Below, in pieces: positions 56,192 to 64,000 of a stretch of 64,000 bases of DNA. The notes beneath the pieces are model-generated. The model searched no databases. It was given only the letters and a program-made list of their open reading frames with translations, and was not told the origin of the DNA. The number at the start of each line of letters is the position of its first letter. Positions within the stretch are counted from its first letter, which is position 1. A program made the position numbers and the translations under genes. The DNA comes from Silvibacterium bohemicum (GTDB taxonomy: Bacteria > Acidobacteriota > Terriglobia > Terriglobales > Acidobacteriaceae): positions 248,001-312,000 of the forward strand of contig NZ_LBHJ01000002.1 of NCBI RefSeq assembly GCF_001006305.1, given 5' to 3'.

Positions 56192-57124
56192 ATGCCTACG
56201 CAATTTGAGACTGCACTTACCGCTATGCTTCAGAACGCCGCGCGCCAGGCCGGCCTGGTTATTCTCTCCGCTGAGCCCGGCACCGATGTAAACAACCATC
56301 CCACGGCAAAGTTTCGCATTGGATTGGGGCAGGATGCTGCGCCCGAGCGCACCCTGGAGCTGGAGCTGAGCGAGGCATTCGATTTCCAGAAGCCGGACCT
56401 GCTGCCGGAGATGACCTCGCACTTGCGCGAGGCGGCGCGGCGGCTGCAGAATCCGCAGCCCGATGTCTATGTCACATTCGCCGGCCTGCCCATCCGCTTC
56501 AGCGGTTTTCGCTGGCCCTTTCATCGCTCCAATTCAGGGTCGGATACCTACATCGTTCACGGCACAATCCATCTTGAGGATGGGCATGAGTCGGTGCTGC
56601 ACACCAAGATTTCGGCAAGCATGACGGTGACCTTCGCGGAGATCGTACCCGCGCCTGAACAGCCTTACGCCGAGACCTTCATCTACAACGCGGTTCGCAA
56701 GACGCTGGACTATGGACAGCTGGAGCTGCTGAAGAGCGGCAACCGTCAGCCGGTTCCGGTGACGACGCGCTATTACTCGCGCTGGCAGAAAAAGTTCTTC
56801 TTCACCGATACCACCGACGAGAGCCGGATGGACTTTCTCACGCTAAAAGTCTATTGGCTGTCGGGTGCTTTGGGCGGCAATCGGCCGGTATGGATCAGCG
56901 ACCCGCGCGATGCGCAATATCTGAACACCACTCCGGAAGAGCTGACCCGTATGGCCGCCGATCTCTCTCGCCAGGGCCTGCTCAGCCTCACGGACGACGC
57001 AGCGTCGGCAACTCCCATGCTGCTGGGCCGCGCCGAGTTCTATCAGACGAAGATGGCCGAAGCGCTGGCCGCGACCAAGCCCGAATTTAACGAAGAGATG
57101 CGGCAGGGCCATACAAATATGTAG
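56192..57124 (+). CDS. Conserved hypothetical protein
   Basis: 310 residues, no signal peptide and no membrane span. Segments such as LELELSEAFDFQKPDLLPEM, RRLQNPQPDVYVTFAGLPIRF, VHGTIHLEDGHESVLHTKISASMTVTFAEI and FLTLKVYWLSGALGGNRPVWISDP suggest an alpha/beta protein with a helical C-terminus. The tail (LLGRAEFYQTKMAEALAATKP) is helical. It has the codon use of its neighbours. No family is recognised. Confidence 0.75.
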   Translation: MPTQFETALTAMLQNAARQAGLVILSAEPGTDVNNHPTAKFRIGLGQDAAPERTLELELSEAFDFQKPDLLPEMTSHLREAARRLQNPQPDVYVTFAGLPIRFSGFRWPFHRSNSGSDTYIVHGTIHLEDGHESVLHTKISASMTVTFAEIVPAPEQPYAETFIYNAVRKTLDYGQLELLKSGNRQPVPVTTRYYSRWQKKFFFTDTTDESRMDFLTLKVYWLSGALGGNRPVWISDPRDAQYLNTTPEELTRMAADLSRQGLLSLTDDAASATPMLLGRAEFYQTKMAEALAATKPEFNEEMRQGHTNM

Positions 57125-57164
57125 GTCTGGTATTTATCTCTGGGCACGCAGTCGGCAAAAGGCG

Positions 57165-57617
57165 TTAGACTTTGCTTCCACAGCGTGCGCAGAAATTGGC
57201 TCCGGGCAGAATGCCTGCGCCGCATGTATTGCAGGTGCGAAGTACAGCCTGATTCGTGGCCGGCGCCGGTTCGACAGATACTCCGGTGGGGACTCCATAA
57301 CCGACCGGGGAAACCGTTGCCAGCTGGCCGGCGAAATAGACGGCGAGCGCCTGGTTATATTGGCGGACCCGCCCCGGCATGAAGAAGCACTCGACCAGGC
57401 TCACGATGGTCGGGATGCCGGTAAACGAGAAGATCAGATAGAGAATTCCCAGGCCGGTTCTGCGCAGGTAGAAGTGGTGTGCGCCGAAGGTTCCGAGAAA
57501 GAGCGCCAGGAGAACGCCTACGACTTCATCTTTCTGCCAGTTCGACATTTGCGCCTGAAAGAGCGCGCGCTGCTGATCGGTCCAGCCGGCGGTGGCCAGC
57601 GGTGTGGTGGCAATCAT
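57165..57617 (-). CDS. TM2 domain membrane protein with C-terminal zinc ribbon
   Basis: 150 residues with AAGGAG before the ATG. The TM2 module (KDEVVGVLLALFLGTFGAHHFYLRRTGLGILYLIFSFTGIPTIVSLVECFFM) has two membrane spans linked by a short loop and the DRFY-like HHFYLRR motif of the family. A flexible linker leads to a C-terminal zinc ribbon, CNTCGAGILPGANFCARCG (two CxxC pairs). TM2 proteins are of unknown or varied function; the zinc ribbon addition occurs in several bacteria. Confidence 0.88.
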   Translation of the reverse strand: MIATTPLATAGWTDQQRALFQAQMSNWQKDEVVGVLLALFLGTFGAHHFYLRRTGLGILYLIFSFTGIPTIVSLVECFFMPGRVRQYNQALAVYFAGQLATVSPVGYGVPTGVSVEPAPATNQAVLRTCNTCGAGILPGANFCARCGSKV

Positions 57618-57881
57618 TGGAACTCCTTCCTATCCGTGTTGCGCGGCTATGCCGGATGATTTCCGTTGGCCGTAGCGATATATGAGATCGTAGCGATAAT
57701 ACGGAATCAGGGAGAAATCCGTTCCCCGCGCGCTCTTTGGGCAGATTTGGGCGTGCTGCGCACGGCGGTTTGATTCCACTGGCCAATCGCTTTTCTATCG
57801 GGTTATGGTAAATCAGCTCAATTCTGCATCTACATATCTGCACGCTCCCGCTTCGTCCCCCCAGATGAGCTTCGAAAGACC

Positions 57882-59774
57882 ATGAACTCTCCAACGATGA
57901 CACGACCCCGGCGCGGAACTCTGGCCAGCGAGCCTATCATCCTGCTCGCTATGCTGTTGGCTGGCCTGTACTTCGCCCGTGAAATCCTGATTCCGCTGGC
58001 CATGGCGCTTACGCTCAATTTCCTGCTTACACCGCTGGTGATGCAGTTCGAGAAACTGCGACTGAGCCGGGTTTCGGCGGTCATCCTGGTGTTGCTGATG
58101 GCCTCTTCCGTCGCCGGAGGCGTGGGCTGGATCGTCACCCGGCAGCTCATCAGCGTGGTCAACGACCTGCCCAACTATTCCGATAACATCCGGGAAAAGA
58201 TGAACTCGCTGCACGCTCCTGCGGGGGGGGAAATCGGCCACACCATGAGCAGCCTGCGGGCGATCGGGGCAGCCTTCACCGACGAAAAGGCGGCCACGCC
58301 GACAACCGTCGACTCGCCGACTCTGGTGCATGGGCGCAGAGCCCGGGAAGCAGCTAAGATTCGCCAGCAGGACGATAGCGGTAAGCCTATGCCGGTCGTG
58401 GTCATCCCACCGGAGGAGCCGCAAAGCCAGTATCTGAGCGAACTGCTGAGGCCGGTAGTCAAGCCGCTTGGCATGCTGGGCATGGTGCTCATCTTCACCA
58501 TTTACATGCTGCTCAAGCGCGAGGATTTACGCAACCGGCTGCTGCTGCTGGCCGGCATCGGACGCCTTAACCTGATGACCCAGGCGCTGAACGATGCCGC
58601 GGAGCGCATCAGCCGCTACCTGGTGATGAATGTGCTGGTGAATGCCGGTTACGGAGTTATCTTCGCCATCGGCCTCTACCTGCTGCATGTGCCCAATGCC
58701 ACGTTGTGGGGAGCGCTGCTGGCGATTCTGCGGATGGTGCCGTATGTCGGCACCATGATCGTCGGCACACTGACGCTGGTCTTCACGCTGGCCATCTTCA
58801 ATAGCTGGTGGCATCCGCTATGGGTCTTCCTGCTCTTCGCGGTGATGGAGATCATCATCAGCAACTTCGTCGAACCCCATCTTTACGGGAGCCACACCGG
58901 CATCTCCGCATTGGCGCTGGTCACCATGGCGCTGGTGTGGACTCTGCTCTGGGGCTGGCCGGGGCTGGTGGTGTCGACGCCGCTGACCGTCTGCCTGATC
59001 GTCTTCGGCCGCTACCTGCCGCAGATGTCGTTCTTACATATCTTGCTGGGCGATGAAGCGGAGCTGGCTCCCGAAGCCAAGTTCTATGAGCGTCTGCTGG
59101 CTACCGATCAATCCGAGGCGCACCATATCGCCGACAAATTCCTGGACAGCCACAACCTGGTCGATCTCTACGACAGCGTCGTGATGCCGGCTCTGACCAT
59201 GACCGAACAGGATCGGCATAAGGGAGTTCTCGACGATGTTCGCAGCTCTTATCTCTTTCAGAGTGCGACCGAGCTGATCGCCGAGCTGACCGATTACCGC
59301 TCGCCATTGAACCTGGAGCCTCCCTGCCCGCCGGATTCCGTGCCGGTGCGAAATATTCCTGTGGTCTGTGTGCCGGCCAACGACCAGGCGGATGAAATTG
59401 CAGCGACCATGTTTGCGCAGCTGCTGGAGCAGTGCGGCCATAAGACGCTGCTGCTGCCGTCGGGAGCGCTCTCGGCTGAGATTCTCGAAAGGCTGGGGGA
59501 AGAGACGGAGACGATTCTTTGCGTCTCGGCGGTGCCGCCCTTCGCCTTCGCGCATGCCCGAAAGCTGGCGCTGCGTCTGCGCGAAAGTCTTCCCGGCAAT
59601 CGAATCCTGGTAGGGATGTGGGGCAGCGGTGCGGATAAGGAGGCCATGCTTGAACGATTCGGACACGCCAAGCCGGATGTCATTGTGGGCAGCTTGCGCG
59701 AGGCGCTGGAGCTGGTGAAGGAGATGGAGCAGACCGGCCCGGCCTCGCCACAATTCAGTACGATGAAGGCCTAA
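57882..59774 (+). CDS. AI-2E family transporter with extra C-terminal Rossmann/B12-binding-like domain
   Basis: 630 residues; typical AI-2E exporters/permeases have about 350. The first about 400 residues contain eight predicted spans and the family-typical PLGMLGMVLIFTIYMLLKREDLR, RISRYLVMNVLVNAGYGVIFAIGLYLL and PYVGTMIVGTLTLVFTL. After the last span (about 400) comes a soluble region. Residues about 480-610 (VVCVPANDQADEIAATMFAQLLEQCGHKTLLLPSGALSAEILERL and VIVGSLREALELVKEM) have the alternating beta/alpha pattern of cobalamin-binding or receiver-like Rossmann folds but no DxHxxG motif. The transported substrate is unknown; the family name derives from one proposed role in autoinducer export. 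Confidence 0.85.
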   Translation: MNSPTMTRPRRGTLASEPIILLAMLLAGLYFAREILIPLAMALTLNFLLTPLVMQFEKLRLSRVSAVILVLLMASSVAGGVGWIVTRQLISVVNDLPNYSDNIREKMNSLHAPAGGEIGHTMSSLRAIGAAFTDEKAATPTTVDSPTLVHGRRAREAAKIRQQDDSGKPMPVVVIPPEEPQSQYLSELLRPVVKPLGMLGMVLIFTIYMLLKREDLRNRLLLLAGIGRLNLMTQALNDAAERISRYLVMNVLVNAGYGVIFAIGLYLLHVPNATLWGALLAILRMVPYVGTMIVGTLTLVFTLAIFNSWWHPLWVFLLFAVMEIIISNFVEPHLYGSHTGISALALVTMALVWTLLWGWPGLVVSTPLTVCLIVFGRYLPQMSFLHILLGDEAELAPEAKFYERLLATDQSEAHHIADKFLDSHNLVDLYDSVVMPALTMTEQDRHKGVLDDVRSSYLFQSATELIAELTDYRSPLNLEPPCPPDSVPVRNIPVVCVPANDQADEIAATMFAQLLEQCGHKTLLLPSGALSAEILERLGEETETILCVSAVPPFAFAHARKLALRLRESLPGNRILVGMWGSGADKEAMLERFGHAKPDVIVGSLREALELVKEMEQTGPASPQFSTMKA

Positions 59775-59926
59775 GTCACTTCCCGCTGTCCTCTTTGCCA
59801 TCGCCGGCAACTTCAAGAAAATATTTTGATGGAATAAGTTTCCTCTACGGCCGGTCTTCTCTACGGGAGCCCACATCCACCAACCGCTGCCCCGTGGAGT
59901 AGTCTTTGAGAGACCGCCTAAGCACG

Positions 59927-60181
59927 ATGAATTTTTTCACCGGCAGCATTCTCGGCTTCTTCTTCGGATTGTTCTTCGGGGCGGGCTGCGCTCTGGCTTT
60001 GATGTATGCCATCTACACGGGCGGCTACCGCAAGGCCATCGAGGATTCGCTTCGGGAAGAGAAGTCGAATGCTTATCGCCGCTGGCGGCCATATGTTGAA
60101 AAGCGGCTCAAGAAGGAAACGGCCAGCAGCGAGGTGGAGACGCCGGGAGCGTCTCATTCAGATTCGCCACTTAGTCAGTAG
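59927..60181 (+). CDS. Small membrane protein, single span
   Basis: 84 residues from ATG at 59927 (MNFFTGSILGFFFGLFFG). A Gly/Phe-rich hydrophobic span (about 3-29) with GxxxG spacing is followed by a charged helix (YRKAIEDSLREEKSNAYRRW) and a Ser/Thr-rich tail. It may oligomerise through the glycine motif. No family is recognised. A terminator follows directly. Confidence 0.65.
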   Translation: MNFFTGSILGFFFGLFFGAGCALALMYAIYTGGYRKAIEDSLREEKSNAYRRWRPYVEKRLKKETASSEVETPGASHSDSPLSQ

Positions 60182-60182
60182 C

Positions 60183-60225
60183 GAAGAATCTCACCGAGGC
60201 ATTCCCCGCATCGCTGAGATTCTTC
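60183..60225 (+). terminator. Hairpin after the small membrane protein gene
   Basis: GAAGAATCTCA (60183-60193) and TGAGATTCTTC (60215-60225) are perfect complements; the loop is long (21 bases). It lies two bases past the stop, between convergent genes. Confidence 0.7.
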
Positions 60226-60295
60226 CTCCCTTTGGTCGTCAGAACGACGGTACATCACAAGCATTTGGCGATTACTCTAACCAAATCGCCGCACT

Positions 60296-61951
60296 TTAAG
60301 CCAGAGACTGAGTCCGTGATCCCTCGACTGTAGAGCTGATTTCGCCCCGCGAGCGAGTGCGATTGCCGTAGCTTGCCTTCACGAATGCACTGAACAGCGG
60401 ATGCGGCTCGAGCGGCTTCGACTTGAACTCCGGGTGGAACTGGCAGCCGAGGAAAAATGGATGGTCGGGCAGCTCCACGATCTCGACGTAGGTCGCATCG
60501 GGGGTGGTCCCCGTGATGCGTAAGCCTGCGCCGGTCAACAGAGCTTCATACTCGCGATTGAATTCGTAACGATGGCGGTGACGTTCGCTGATCTCAGTTT
60601 TGCCGTACGATTCGGAGGCCAGCGAGCCAGGCTGCAGCACGCAGGTCCAAGCTCCAAGCCGCATGGTTCCGCCCATCTCTTCGACGCCGGTCAATTCGCG
60701 CAGCTTATATATAACCCGATGCGCAGTGGCGGGATCGAACTCGCTCGAATTCGCTCCATTCAGCTTGCATACGTTCCGCGCAAACTCGATGCAGGCGGTC
60801 TGCATGCCGAGACAGATTCCGAAATAGGGAACATTGTTTTCGCGCGCATAGCGAATGGCGTTGAGCATGCCTTCGATGCCGCGTTTGCCGAAGCCGCCCG
60901 GCACCAGGATGCCATCCAGGCCGGCCAGCTGCGATGCGAAGTTCTCGGTTTCCAGCCCCTCGGCTTCGATCCAGGTCACGCGCAGCTTCAGATTGTGGGC
61001 CAGCGCGCCGTGGACCAGAGCTTCCTTCAGAGACTTATAGCTGTCCTCGTACTCGACATACTTGCCGACGATCCCGATGGCTACTTCGTCCTGCGGGTTG
61101 TAGGAGCGCCGGACGATCTCTTCCCATTGGCTGAGGTCCGGTTCGCCGGTCTGCATGTGCAGGTATTTGAGAGCCAGCGCGTCGACACCCTCGCGGGCAA
61201 AGGTGAGTGGAACTTCGTAGATCGATTCCACATCCTTGGCCGTAATCACGGCCTGCTCTTCCAGGTTGCAGAAGAGCGCGATCTTGCTCTTCAGTTCGCG
61301 GGAGAGAAAACGATCGGTGCGGCAGAGCAGGATGTCGGGCTGAATTCCGATCGAGAGCATCTCTTTTACCGAATGCTGCGTCGGCTTGGTCTTCAGTTCT
61401 TGTGCAGCGCTGATCCACGGGACGAGCGTGACGTGGACAAACACCGTATTCTCGCGACCCAGCTCCTGGCGCATCTGCCGGATGGCTTCGAGGAACGGCA
61501 GCGACTCGATATCGCCTACGGTGCCGCCGATTTCAACGATAGTGATGTCGTTGTTCGCGGCCACCTTGCGCATGGCGTTCTTGATTTCGTTGGTGACGTG
61601 CGGGATCACCTGAACGGTCTTGCCGAGATAATCGCCGCGCCGCTCCTTGGTGATGATTTGCTCGTAGATGCGGCCGGTGGTGAGGTTGTTATCGCGGGTC
61701 AGATGCGCGTGGGTGAAGCGCTCATAATGGCCGAGATCGAGATCCGTCTCCGCTCCGTCGTCGGTCACGAAGACCTCGCCGTGCTGAAACGGCGACATGG
61801 TTCCCGGGTCGACGTTCAGGTACGGATCAAACTTCATCAGGTTGACTTTCAACCCCCGGCTTTCGAGCAAACAACCGATCGAGGCCGCAGCCAGACCTTT
61901 TCCGAGGCTGGACACAACTCCGCCTGTTACAAAAATGTACTTGGAGGACAT
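60296..61951 (-). CDS. pyrG: CTP synthase
   Basis: 551 residues from the ATG at 61951 ([19 protein letters not shown]), with GAAGGTGAAG upstream; an open frame further upstream lacks family similarity. It converts UTP to CTP with glutamine as nitrogen donor. The synthase half has the P-loop [17 protein letters not shown] and the [28 protein letters not shown]/magnesium segment. The class I glutaminase half has the nucleophile Cys in FGICLGMQ and the His-Glu pair in QFHPEFKS near the end. Length and motifs are canonical; it is transcribed alone. Confidence 0.97.
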   Translation of the reverse strand: MSSKYIFVTGGVVSSLGKGLAAASIGCLLESRGLKVNLMKFDPYLNVDPGTMSPFQHGEVFVTDDGAETDLDLGHYERFTHAHLTRDNNLTTGRIYEQIITKERRGDYLGKTVQVIPHVTNEIKNAMRKVAANNDITIVEIGGTVGDIESLPFLEAIRQMRQELGRENTVFVHVTLVPWISAAQELKTKPTQHSVKEMLSIGIQPDILLCRTDRFLSRELKSKIALFCNLEEQAVITAKDVESIYEVPLTFAREGVDALALKYLHMQTGEPDLSQWEEIVRRSYNPQDEVAIGIVGKYVEYEDSYKSLKEALVHGALAHNLKLRVTWIEAEGLETENFASQLAGLDGILVPGGFGKRGIEGMLNAIRYARENNVPYFGICLGMQTACIEFARNVCKLNGANSSEFDPATAHRVIYKLRELTGVEEMGGTMRLGAWTCVLQPGSLASESYGKTEISERHRHRYEFNREYEALLTGAGLRITGTTPDATYVEIVELPDHPFFLGCQFHPEFKSKPLEPHPLFSAFVKASYGNRTRSRGEISSTVEGSRTQSLA

Positions 61952-62148
61952 TTCTGCTTCACCTTCCCTGAATGTCTTTGATTGGCGTACCTGGCGGGCA
62001 CAATCAAGTATAGCCGGGAGCGGACGGGAAGGGAAGAAGGAAGCGGCGGGTGCTGCAGAGGCTATGGCTCGAGGAGGCTTGCGGCTCGGGCCTGTTCGCT
62101 TATGTCTTTGAATGCAAACCCCGGCAAGCAATTTCGGGCAAAGGACTC

Positions 62149-62700
62149 TCAGGCAGCGATGGCACTGCCAGGCTCATCGCCGAGCGTGGGAAACGCATTC
62201 ACCCGGTTCAACCATCCTTGCAGAAACATCGGATACTTCACGCCGAGCTGCTGATAATAAGCGATGCGCCCTTGTTTGTATCGGTCGTACACGGAAATCT
62301 GATTCAGCCCGTTGAGAGCTTGCATGGATGCCGGGCCGAGGACGCCATCGACCACCACATTCGCGCCTAGTTCTTTCATCACGGACTGCAGCAGGCTGGT
62401 CGCATGGGTGCCAGCGTTGATGTAGAAATCACAGACGATATCGGCGAGATCCTGGAGCGAAAATGAGTCGCCCTGCATGGGCCGCCAGTAATTGCTCTTG
62501 TAGAGGATCCCAGCCTGTGCGTCGGTGAGCGCCTGAAGGTTTGCCGAGGTCGGATCGATCCCCAGCAGAGCATGCGAGCAGTGGGAAAAGGTGCGCATGG
62601 TGATGCCTTTGTTGGTCTCGCCACCGGGATCGTTCGGGTTATCGACGTACCCACCCTCATTCTGTAGCAGGATGGGCAGAAAGAGATCGAAGCTGGCCAT
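62149..62700 (-). CDS. Glycoside hydrolase 108-type muramidase (phage lysozyme-like)
   Basis: 183 residues. GH108 (TIGR02594/DUF847-type) signature: [35 protein letters not shown] with catalytic Glu15, followed by [39 protein letters not shown] and a C-terminal peptidoglycan-binding-like region ([17 protein letters not shown]). It cleaves the murein glycan backbone. It lacks a signal peptide, as do phage endolysins. No holin or other phage gene lies nearby, so it is either a domesticated lysin or a secreted antibacterial effector. Confidence 0.85.
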   Translation of the reverse strand: MASFDLFLPILLQNEGGYVDNPNDPGGETNKGITMRTFSHCSHALLGIDPTSANLQALTDAQAGILYKSNYWRPMQGDSFSLQDLADIVCDFYINAGTHATSLLQSVMKELGANVVVDGVLGPASMQALNGLNQISVYDRYKQGRIAYYQQLGVKYPMFLQGWLNRVNAFPTLGDEPGSAIAA

Positions 62701-62920
62701 GAGTTGTTCTCGCAGGATGGAAATTCAGCGGGGATGGGCCGCAAACAAAAAGGGAGACGCTGGATCGCGCCTCCCTCTTTACTTCAATCCAGAATACCAA
62801 CGTGGCAGGCAATTCCATGCCAACTGTTTCCGGCCTTTAACTTCAAGCGTGCGCTGAAGTTAGAGGCAATTGCGTGGCGCGATCTCCTTGACGGGCCCAG
62901 AGGACTCGCGAACGCTGCGG

Positions 62921-63868
62921 CTATTCGACCTTGTAGCTATCTTTGCCCCAGTGGAAGGAGAGCGTTGGCGAGCAGGCGTCGTTCTGCACATAGATGACCG
63001 TGTCGCCATTATCGTGGCCGGTGACCCACGGCGTCATCGCGACCACGAAGTGTCCTTGAGCATTTGGTTTGGCGCCCATAGGGCGTTTTTCACCGAAGGA
63101 TTCCGAGCCGGCTGTGAAATTCACTGTCGATGTGAATCCATCGCCCACGATCAGCACCAGTTCGTCATTTTTCGTGCCGCGAATGACCTGCAGCTTGCAG
63201 CCCTTATCCTCAGCCGTAATGGGAAACGGTACTAGGGTCGCCGCCGCACCATGCTTCTTGTCCGCGGCCACCAGGGCGATCCGAATGGCCTCGCCTTTGG
63301 CCACGGTTGCGGTTACTACCACGGGTTCGTTGGCCTTCATGGTTTTGCCGCAGGTGCCGGCGTCCGCGCCTCCGCAAACGGCGATGCCCGCGGCGTTGAC
63401 GGTGATGCCGTCCATCACCACGGCCACCTTGTCATTCAGCTCCCAGCGCAGCAGGGAAAGCTTCATCTCCGAGGTAAAACCTTTTCCCTGAAGCTGATAG
63501 GTGATCTGCGTGCCATTCTCGGCTTTGCTTCGGCCGGTTTCCTTGAGCTCCAGCGTGACGCCGGCTGTAGCCGACGTGGCCCAGTTATTCTGCGCCGCGG
63601 CGAGCTGGCGGATCTGGAAGCGCTCCCGCTCTGCGGCCTGCTCGGCCAGCTCGTCGGCCGTGGGCGTATGAGGATCGGAGGGCAGATCCTGCAGCTTCAA
63701 CGGCGCCGGGTTTGCCGGCGAGGGGGAAGGCGTCTGTGCAGGGGCGCTTGCGGCCTGCGGATCGGCCGGGCTTGCAGGAGCGTTGGGGCTGGGAGCAGAT
63801 TGGGCGAACGAAGCGATGCAGAGCGACGCAACCGCGCCGCCTGAAATCAGGGACGAAACAAAACGCAT
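62921..63868 (-). CDS. Secreted protein of unknown function
   Basis: 315 residues. A signal peptide (MRFVSSLISGGAVASLCIASFA-Q) is followed by a Pro/Ala/Ser-rich linker (about 25-65), a helical stretch and a beta-rich body (SATAGVTLELKETGRSKAENGTQITYQLQGKGF, MDGITVNAAGIAVCGGADAGTCGK with two Cys, VIYVQNDACSPTLSFHWGKDSYKVE). It resembles a periplasmic binding or structural module but I recognise no family. It lies 220 bp upstream of the GH108 gene on the same strand. Confidence 0.75.
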   Translation of the reverse strand: MRFVSSLISGGAVASLCIASFAQSAPSPNAPASPADPQAASAPAQTPSPSPANPAPLKLQDLPSDPHTPTADELAEQAAERERFQIRQLAAAQNNWATSATAGVTLELKETGRSKAENGTQITYQLQGKGFTSEMKLSLLRWELNDKVAVVMDGITVNAAGIAVCGGADAGTCGKTMKANEPVVVTATVAKGEAIRIALVAADKKHGAAATLVPFPITAEDKGCKLQVIRGTKNDELVLIVGDGFTSTVNFTAGSESFGEKRPMGAKPNAQGHFVVAMTPWVTGHDNGDTVIYVQNDACSPTLSFHWGKDSYKVE

Positions 63869-64000
63869 ACGGTGAGGATATACTGCCGCTCGAAGCGATG
63901 CGACGCCTACGCCTTTTCTGCGCTATCGAAATGACTCTCGACGCGGCAACCCGGGCCGGAAGTAGGATACTTGGAGAAATGCGGGCGATGCCTTTCATCC
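63869..64000. other. Window end, no supported gene
   Basis: 132 bp upstream of the secreted protein gene. A plus-strand ATG at 63978 with GGAGA nearby could begin a divergent gene beyond the window, but too little is visible to call it. Confidence 0.3.

Noticed and set aside
60572-61981. 469-codon plus-strand frame opposite pyrG
   Set aside because: Antisense shadow of CTP synthase, no start context and no domain.

Overview
The window looks like a chromosomal segment of an acidobacterium of the class Terriglobia (Granulicella/Terriglobus/Edaphobacter-like). This rests on high GC with GC-rich third codon positions, short dispersed intergenic repeats that I recall from such genomes (the repeats that mistranslate as RDVGHP and CHPDRSE), a kumamolisin-like S53 peptidase, large IPT/propeller lipoproteins, a TrpB2-type tryptophan synthase and a CysO-type cysteine pathway. 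No rRNA or tRNA gene, CRISPR array, insertion sequence or prophage was seen. The assignment is an inference from gene content, not from a marker tree.

Layout. 1-7.1 kb: the 3' end of an S9 (DPP-IV-like) peptidase, two tandem secreted proteins sharing a BamE-like tail (one frameshifted), a metallo-beta-lactamase hydrolase and the S53 peptidase. 7.4-10.9 kb: a CstB-like persulfide dioxygenase/sulfurtransferase, an acyl-CoA carboxylase beta subunit and an unlisted 56-residue membrane protein. 11.1-15.9 kb: a Y-family polymerase, HicAB toxin-antitoxin, GluQ, and a DUF899+GNAT unit divergent from a MarR regulator across a palindromic operator. 16.2-22.4 kb: a class III aminotransferase, FtsH, a methyltransferase and an OmpA-like protein. 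22.7-27.4 kb: a GlcD/GlpC-type oxidase and an MctP-like symporter, which together suggest lactate (or related hydroxy acid) uptake and oxidation.

27.6-35.0 kb: a lipoprotein, enoyl-CoA hydratase, a ribH-nusB pair in which RibH carries an extra N-terminal VOC-like domain, BrnTA with a frameshifted toxin gene, and hsp20-clpB. 35.2-42.9 kb: TrpB2, a GNAT protein with an M29 aminopeptidase, two hypotheticals, and a complete sulfur-carrier cysteine cluster (cysM-mec-cysO-moeZ). 42.9-44.6 kb: a three-gene TetR cassette with two phased operators, bounded by a 57-bp direct duplication of the moeZ 3' end. 44.8-53 kb: a 1370-residue IPT/propeller lipoprotein, a YacL-like PIN/TRAM membrane protein, a fatty acid desaturase and a GH39 glycosidase. 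53.1-64 kb: a BaiN/RdsA flavoprotein, a kinase-like/methyltransferase fusion paired with a small YVDPGSG membrane protein, a TM2 protein, an AI-2E transporter with a Rossmann/B12-like tail, PyrG, an orphan GH108 muramidase and a secreted hypothetical protein.

Most genes are housekeeping or metabolic. The parts that depart from textbook arrangement are the TetR cassette with its flanking duplication, the kinase/methyltransferase plus YVDPGSG pair, the VOC-RibH fusion, the CysO homologue with a GG-LA tail beside its JAMM protease, and the mobile mini-repeats, one of which sits in frame inside a coding sequence. Two single-base frameshifts next to short homopolymers (secreted protein near 1436, brnT near 31207) could be real mutations or sequencing errors.
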